64,000 nucleotides of DNA from Micromonospora nigra (GTDB taxonomy: Bacteria; Actinomycetota; Actinomycetes; Mycobacteriales; Micromonosporaceae), in assembly GCF_900091585.1 (NCBI RefSeq), contig NZ_FMHT01000003.1, positions 372,001 through 436,000 on the forward strand, in the 5' to 3' direction. The notes below the pieces were generated by a model. That model was given only the letters and a program-made list of their open reading frames with translations, was not told where the DNA came from and ran no database searches. Both the position numbers and the translations under genes were made by a program. The stretch's first letter is position 1. Every line of letters begins with the position of its first letter. Below are positions 59,501-64,000 of this stretch, in pieces.

Positions 59501-60328
59501 GTGTCACTTCGGAAGAAGACCACCGTTGTGTTGGTCTCCGCTCTCACCGCCTTCGCGATGGCCGCCTGCGGCTCGAAGCCGGGCTCCGACGCGCCCGAAC
59601 AGACCAGCGTGCTGGAGTTGCTCGCCACTGATCTCAGGGGCTCGTTGCAGAAGACGATGGAGGCCACCGACAAGAGCGACTCGGTGACCGCGGCGATGCA
59701 GGGCACGATGGGTGCCGAGAAGATCTCCATGCAGGGCGTCTTCGACCTGGGCGACCCGGTCAAGGCCGAGATGACGACGTCGGGCCCGGACGACGGTGCC
59801 CCGACCATCGTCCGATTGATCGGCACCGTGATCTTCGTCGAGGTTCCGGCGGAGGAGCGTGCGGGCATGGACGGGAAGCGCTGGATGAAGCTGGACCTTT
59901 CCGCAGCCGGCGAGCAGCTGGGCATGGACTTCACCAAGCAGTTCGAGAACATCGACCCGATCAAGCAGGTGAAGACGCTGCTCGCCCTTGAGGGCGTCAC
60001 CGTCGTCGGCGAGGAGACCGTCAACGGGGCACGCACGGTCCACTACACCGTCACCGCCCCGGTGGCGACCTACCTCGGGCACCTCGACGCCGAACTGCGG
60101 TCGGGCGTCGAGAAGCAGTACGCCAAGCAGGGCGTCAAGGAGGTCACGATGGACCTCTGGGTCGACGAGGAGTACCGGCCGCGTCGGGCAGGCATGAACA
60201 TGGGCAAGATGGGCGACATGACGGTCGACTACACCGACTACGGCAAGCCGGTGAACATCGAGACGCCGCCGGCCGCCGAGACCTTCGATTTCGCCGAGAT
60301 GCTGAAGGGCCTGTCCGCCGGCAACTGA
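59501..60328 (+). CDS. Secreted lipoprotein, LppX/LprAFG-like
   Basis: 275 aa, GTG 59501 with GGAAGG upstream. Signal peptide with lipobox FAMAACG. The mature part alternates short amphipathic strands (VTAAMQGTMGAEKISMQGVF, VHYTVTAPVATYL, MDLWVDEEYRPRRAGM), typical of the lipid-binding LppX/LprG fold or its actinobacterial relatives. Ligand unknown. Ends 15 nt before a strong hairpin. Confidence 0.8.
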   Translation: MSLRKKTTVVLVSALTAFAMAACGSKPGSDAPEQTSVLELLATDLRGSLQKTMEATDKSDSVTAAMQGTMGAEKISMQGVFDLGDPVKAEMTTSGPDDGAPTIVRLIGTVIFVEVPAEERAGMDGKRWMKLDLSAAGEQLGMDFTKQFENIDPIKQVKTLLALEGVTVVGEETVNGARTVHYTVTAPVATYLGHLDAELRSGVEKQYAKQGVKEVTMDLWVDEEYRPRRAGMNMGKMGDMTVDYTDYGKPVNIETPPAAETFDFAEMLKGLSAGN

Positions 60329-60342
60329 CACCGATCCGCGCC

Positions 60343-60380
60343 GCTGCCCGCCTGGTGAGTGTCCTCACCGGGCGGGCAGC
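60343..60380 (+). terminator. Strong terminator hairpin after the lipoprotein gene
   Basis: A 17-bp stem (GCTGCCCGCC.. / ..GGCGGGCAGC, one T-G wobble) with a TGTC loop. The remaining 60381-60654 shows no gene; it ends in the ribosome site GGGGAGGAG for the next ORF. Confidence 0.8.
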
Positions 60381-60654
60381 GCTGTCAGGCACCCGTCGGA
60401 GACTCACGAGTGTTCCGACAGCGACACCAGAATGGTCATCGGCACCCCCGTTGTCGTCGCAGTTATCGGGAGTGGACATTCCACACGGCCGACGCGGAGG
60501 TTGCGTCCCATACCGTTTCTTGCGGACACCTTCGCTGCCGTCGGCAATCGCCGGTCCCCTGAGCCGTAAAGCCGACAGGGCGGTTCCTCGGCCACCGAGC
60601 CAACCTGCTTTCGACGAAATTAGGCAGACGACAGATCCAAAGGGGAGGAGTCAG

Positions 60655-61075
60655 ATGTTCATCGTGGCGACGCAGGATCCGAACACCCGCGGTCAGTCTG
60701 AGAGACCCGAATCGGGTGCGGAGGCATGGGGCGCGCTCCTGCCCATCGACGCCGGCCTCACGCAGGCCGAGGCGGATCGGCAACTGGCCACCTACCTGGC
60801 GGGGGTGCAGGCGGGCGAGCCGCTGTGCATCCGCGCGCACGGCAACGACCTGGAGATCGGGGACGCCGAGGCCGGCGCCAGGGACTGGGGCTGGACCTAC
60901 AATTCTTCCGACTCAGATGGCGGTCCGCCTGGAATCGAACTGGCCCGGCGCCAACCACCTCGACGGGGTCGTCATCTACGGCTACAACCTGTCCGTCAAT
61001 GTCAGCACGCCCGTTCCCTCGCCCCAGCAGTTGACCAGGAACGTTCAGGTGCAGCCTGTCATCGTGTCTCTGTGA
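60655..61075 (+). pseudogene. Small gene of unknown function with a frameshift
   Basis: ATG 60655 follows a perfect GGGGAGGAG. Frame 1 gives a sensible protein through LTQAEADRQLATYLAGVQAG, IRAHGNDLEIGDAEAGARDW and TYNSSDS. Near 60910 it turns into Arg/Gln/Pro-rich nonsense, while the next frame continues sensibly (MAVRLESNWPGANHLDGVV, IYGYNLSVNVSTPVPSPQQL, VQVQPVIVSL) to TGA at 61073. The intact product would be about 140 aa. Either a real frameshift mutation, programmed slippage or a sequence error; no slippery run is seen. Confidence 0.6.
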
Positions 61076-61215
61076 CCGCGAGCGAAAGCAGCGGGGCAGG
61101 GCGCTGACCGGGCGGTGTCCGGGTCACGTGGCACGGAACGACCCTGCCGCGAGCGGCATCGCCGCACCGGTGGTCCGGCCAGCCCGAGGAACAGGCCGAC
61201 CGGACCACCGTGTCG

Positions 61216-63276
61216 TCAGCCGGTCGTGCAGACGGTGCCGTTGAGGGTGAACACGGTGGGCAGCACGTTCGGCCCGCTGTACGCGCCGACGAAGCCGCCG
61301 CTCACGCTGCCGCCGGCGGCGATCTGCCGGTTGTCGTCGGTGGGGGTGACCCGCACGCCGGTGCCGACCTGCTCCCAGGTGGCGTTCCAGCCGCTGCTCA
61401 CCTGCTGCCAGCCGGTCGGCCACGTCCAGGTCAGCGTCCAGCCGTTGATCGGCTGGGTTCCGTTGTTGGTGATCTCGACGCCGCCGATGTAGCCGTTGCC
61501 CCAGTCGTTGTCGGTGGTGAAGCGCACGCTGCACGAGCTGGTGGCCGGGGCGCCGGTGGCGAAGGTCAGCGGCGGTGAGGACCAGGACACCCGTCCGGCC
61601 GTGTCCCGGGCCAGCACGTTCACGGTGTACCTGCTGCCGGGCACCAGGTTGTCGACCGTGAACGAGGTGCTCGCGGTCTCGCCGAGCTGCTCGCTGACGG
61701 CGCCGTTCTGCCGGTACACCTCGTACTTGGCGATGGGGCTGCCGCCCGGCGTGGCCGCCGGCCAGGAGATCGTCGCGGACCGCTCGGTGACGCCGCCGAC
61801 GGCCGGCTGACCCGGTGCCGCGGGCCGCCCGGCGGTCACGCCGGCCGGCCGCAGCACCAGGGTCGTCAACGAGTACGGCGGCAGGGTCCGGCCGGTGGCG
61901 GAGCCGGACTGGCCGGTGGTGATGCCGGCGGCACCGTTGGTGAACGTGGACACCGTCGGGGCGGCGGCCGACGGGGTGAACCCGGCGTAGTCGATGGTGA
62001 CCGGGTGTGCGTTGTCCGGGTCCTTGTTCACCAGCAGTACCGCGAGGTCGCCGTCGCGGCGGCGGACGGCGTGCGCGGTGACCAGGGGCTCGTCGGTGCC
62101 GGCTCGGACGAACTGCTCACCGGCCGTGGTGAACAGCTTCATCATCGTCAGCCCGTGGTAGGGCGCGAACGGCGTGTTCAGCGGCGGCTGGCAGACCGAG
62201 CCGTCCTCGGTGCAGCCACCGCTGGAGAGGATGCCGTAGTCGTCGTAGTCGGTCTCGCCGGCAACCTGCGACACGGTGCCGATGCCGTTACGCACGTTCC
62301 ACCACTGGACGGTGAAGACGCCGTTGGCCAGCAGTTCGCTGTAGGCGTCGGCCAGGAACAGCGCCCCGGGTTGGGTGTTGCGGCCCTCGTCGACGTTCAG
62401 TTCGGTCAGGCTGATGCCGATGCGGTCGGCGTTCGGGCCGGCGTACCGGGTGAGTTGCTGCCGCAGCAGGTACGTCGCCTCGGCGACGTGGTTGGTGCGG
62501 GCCAGTGACTGGGCGGCGCTGCCACCGGGGTACCAGTGCACGTCCACGAAGTCGATCTTGGAGCCGGCGATGGAGAGCACGGTCTGGTTCCAGGGGCCCG
62601 GATCGTCGCCGGCGGTGATCCCATCCGGCCAGTTGCCCGGCATCGTCAGCACCGCGCCGACCTCGATGCTCGGGTCCACCGCCTTCATGGCGTCGGCGTA
62701 CTCGACGACCAACCGCGCGTAGTACGACGCGCTCTTGTCCGGGTGCTCGTCGGCCTCCCACGCCGACCCGTAGTGGCCGTTGCCGTAGTTCTCGTTGCCG
62801 ACCGTCCAGTACTTCGCGCCGTAGCCCTTGGTCACGTTGGCGTAGTGCACCCACTCGGCGGCCTCGGCGGGCGTACCGGTGCCGTAGTTCGCAATGATCA
62901 TCGGTTGGGCGCCGGCCCGCCGGACCCCCGCCATGAAGGTGTCGAAGTCGGTGTTCGGTGCGACGTACCCGCCGGGGGCGGTGTGGTCCTTCCAGTGGTA
63001 GATGTCGGCGTACGAGCCACCGGGATAGCGCATCATCTGCACGCCGGCGTCGCGCAGCAGGTCCGACGTCTCGACGCTGCCGAGGTGCTGGTCCCAGATG
63101 GCGTGGTTGATGCCCAGCGCGGTGTCGGGCACGGGCGCGAGGCCCGCGCGGGCGTTCACGGTGACGGTGACCGGGTCGGGTGCCGCACTGGCGGTCGAGG
63201 GGTTGATGCCGGGCAGCGCGGCTGCGACGAGCAACAGGCTCGTCAGGAGTGCCACGCGACTCTTCGGAACGGGCAT
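61216..63276 (-). CDS. Secreted GH51-like alpha-L-arabinofuranosidase with FN3 and CBM2
   Basis: 686 aa from ATG 63276 (GAAGGAAG upstream). Signal peptide ending near ASAAPDP; a (beta/alpha)8 clan-A domain with acid/base Glu162 in VGNENYG and nucleophile Glu292 in LTELNVDEG, then a beta-sandwich; a fibronectin type III domain (about 485-575); and a C-terminal family 2 cellulose-binding module (about 585-686) bounded by Cys (SSCSVRF ... NGTVC) with exposed Trp residues. It would bind cellulose and trim arabinose from xylan or a similar polymer. The family is GH51-like rather than certain. Confidence 0.85.
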   Translation of the reverse strand: MPVPKSRVALLTSLLLVAAALPGINPSTASAAPDPVTVTVNARAGLAPVPDTALGINHAIWDQHLGSVETSDLLRDAGVQMMRYPGGSYADIYHWKDHTAPGGYVAPNTDFDTFMAGVRRAGAQPMIIANYGTGTPAEAAEWVHYANVTKGYGAKYWTVGNENYGNGHYGSAWEADEHPDKSASYYARLVVEYADAMKAVDPSIEVGAVLTMPGNWPDGITAGDDPGPWNQTVLSIAGSKIDFVDVHWYPGGSAAQSLARTNHVAEATYLLRQQLTRYAGPNADRIGISLTELNVDEGRNTQPGALFLADAYSELLANGVFTVQWWNVRNGIGTVSQVAGETDYDDYGILSSGGCTEDGSVCQPPLNTPFAPYHGLTMMKLFTTAGEQFVRAGTDEPLVTAHAVRRRDGDLAVLLVNKDPDNAHPVTIDYAGFTPSAAAPTVSTFTNGAAGITTGQSGSATGRTLPPYSLTTLVLRPAGVTAGRPAAPGQPAVGGVTERSATISWPAATPGGSPIAKYEVYRQNGAVSEQLGETASTSFTVDNLVPGSRYTVNVLARDTAGRVSWSSPPLTFATGAPATSSCSVRFTTDNDWGNGYIGGVEITNNGTQPINGWTLTWTWPTGWQQVSSGWNATWEQVGTGVRVTPTDDNRQIAAGGSVSGGFVGAYSGPNVLPTVFTLNGTVCTTG

Positions 63277-63460
63277 GGGGCTGGCTTCCTTCACGATGAA
63301 CGAATGGTGAGTAGCCCGTCCGTCCGGGGTCCTGATCGGATCCCGGCTGCCCTTCGGACGGCGGTCAGCCCCGCGCGACACGGAACGCTATCGACGGCCA
63401 AGAATGTCACGGCCGGTCCGGCAATCTCAAGCGACTGGAACCCCCGAACGCTCGACGAGC

Positions 63461-63700
63461 TCAGCTGATCGTTGCCCGCACCGCGATTGCGCTGGCGAAC
63501 CAGACGACAGACGCCCCGACTGCGACACCGACCATGATCGCCGCCTTGACGGTGGAAGGATTCCGGGCACGGGCGACGGCCAGGTTCGCCAGTACACCGA
63601 AGGCTCCGACGAGTCCGCCGAGGACACCACCGACAAAGACCAGCAGGATCGGCAGCAGGGCCAGGACTCGCAGGTGAATCGGGATCGCGGTCCCGGTCCG
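63461..63700 (-). CDS. Small two-helix membrane protein, start uncertain
   Basis: Minus-strand frame with two strong helices (LALLPILLVFVGGVLGGLVG and AAIMVGVAVGASVVWFASAI) joined by a basic loop ARARNPSTVK, ending at 63461. No ATG/GTG with a ribosome site was found; translation may begin at a rare codon near 63680 or be coupled to the gene at 63706, which ends just before. Confidence 0.45.
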   Translation of the reverse strand, partial: RTGTAIPIHLRVLALLPILLVFVGGVLGGLVGAFGVLANLAVARARNPSTVKAAIMVGVAVGASVVWFASAIAVRATIS

Positions 63701-63705
63701 ATGCG

Positions 63706-63933
63706 CTACGCCTTCAAAGCGCTGCGCACGACGACATCGACCGAACCGCCGCCAACTGCCGACATGGCGAACCGGCGCGTGCCCGCTCGTGGGGCCGGCA
63801 CGCCGTCGACGCTGTTGAGCGCCTTCAGTGCGAGCCCGGGATTGTCCGGGGCGTGCCGGAACTTGTGCATGAACTCGTGGACCGCACCGATGTCGGCGCG
63901 GTACAGCATCCGCGGGGTTGCCCCGGTGTGCAT
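63706..63933 (-). CDS. Hypothetical 75-aa protein
   Basis: ATG 63933 follows GGGGGAGGA by about 6 nt, a near-ideal ribosome site. Soluble, basic/His-containing: RADIGAVHEFMHKFRHAPDN and LALKALNSVDGVPAPRAGTR. No family recognised. The gene before it is cut by the window end. Confidence 0.55.
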   Translation of the reverse strand: MHTGATPRMLYRADIGAVHEFMHKFRHAPDNPGLALKALNSVDGVPAPRAGTRRFAMSAVGGGSVDVVVRSALKA

Positions 63934-64000
63934 CGACGTCCTCCCCCGCTCGTCGCCTTGATCTGTGCCACCAACTCGTCCACCGACCGTTCCCGTGCGG

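Noticed and set aside
1..64000. CRISPR array, tRNA/rRNA genes, insertion sequences, integrases or phage genes
   Set aside because: Looked for regular repeats with spacers, cloverleaf and CCA-like ends, DDE transposase and integrase motifs. None was convincing; the repeats seen are short tandem or hairpin elements.

Overview
The window is very GC-rich, densely coded DNA from an actinomycete. It has many GTG starts, 4-nt stop/start overlaps, TAGnnT -10 boxes placed right at start codons, mycelial-type secreted glycosidases and an actinobacterial qcrCA pair. The gene content fits the Micromonosporaceae (Micromonospora-like); this assignment is an inference. No tRNA, rRNA, CRISPR array, transposase or phage gene was seen.

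Region 1 (1-16.9 kb) is part of a natural-product cluster built around 3-amino-5-hydroxybenzoate (AHBA). Homologues of nearly every rifamycin AHBA gene are present: amino-DHQ synthase (cut by the window start), phosphatase, oxidoreductase and AHBA synthase on the minus strand, then amino-DHQ dehydratase, kanosamine kinase (ROK) and amino-quinate/shikimate dehydrogenase on the plus strand, with a DoxX-like membrane protein and an NADPH:FMN/quinone reductase in the same operon. The amino-DAHP synthase is not in the window. Instead of a polyketide synthase, the cluster holds an ATP-grasp ligase and two tandem NRPS genes (truncated C - A - PCP - C). The two NRPS genes are a mosaic: long blocks look identical at the DNA level, while the substrate-specificity core of the A domain, the PCP entry and parts of the C domain differ. 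Phased CCCCTA/TAGGGG repeats in both divergent control regions suggest one pathway regulator.

Region 2 (17-27.4 kb) holds a YciO/Sua5-type protein, a small secreted protein, a plant-polysaccharide pair (GH127 and GH27, each with ricin-type lectin repeats, behind a LacI-type operator), a remnant of an ECF sigma factor, two membrane proteins and a histidine kinase/response regulator pair.

Region 3 (27.5-32.7 kb) is a tightly overlapping operon of the uncharacterised STM4015-STM4011 type: leucine-rich-repeat-like protein, ATP-grasp protein, alkaline-phosphatase-fold hydrolase and two radical SAM enzymes, with a 28-codon ORF between the first two. This is the best candidate here for an undescribed system.

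Region 4 (32.9-40.6 kb) has two acetyltransferases, a DUF6493/SWIM-zinc-finger pair, a broken DUF6183-like gene and a beta-helix protein. Region 5 (40.7-53.5 kb) is a membrane and stress island: two FNT channels, a GlsB-like protein, MscS, DUF2254, an orphan qcrC-qcrA pair with a 47-aa membrane peptide, BON and PRC-barrel proteins, an HtrA lipoprotein protease, a cation/proton antiporter, and CcdA with a TlpA-like thioredoxin.

Region 6 (53.5-64 kb) has an AraC regulator divergent from DUF1772, an NmrA-type reductase, an arsenic operon (ArsR-phosphatase fusion, two more LMW-phosphatase-type arsenate reductases, an aquaporin, a 61-aa ORF) with a palindromic operator over its first start codon, a decayed MmyB-type regulator fragment, a lipoprotein, a frameshifted small gene, a secreted GH51-like/CBM2 enzyme and two small ORFs.
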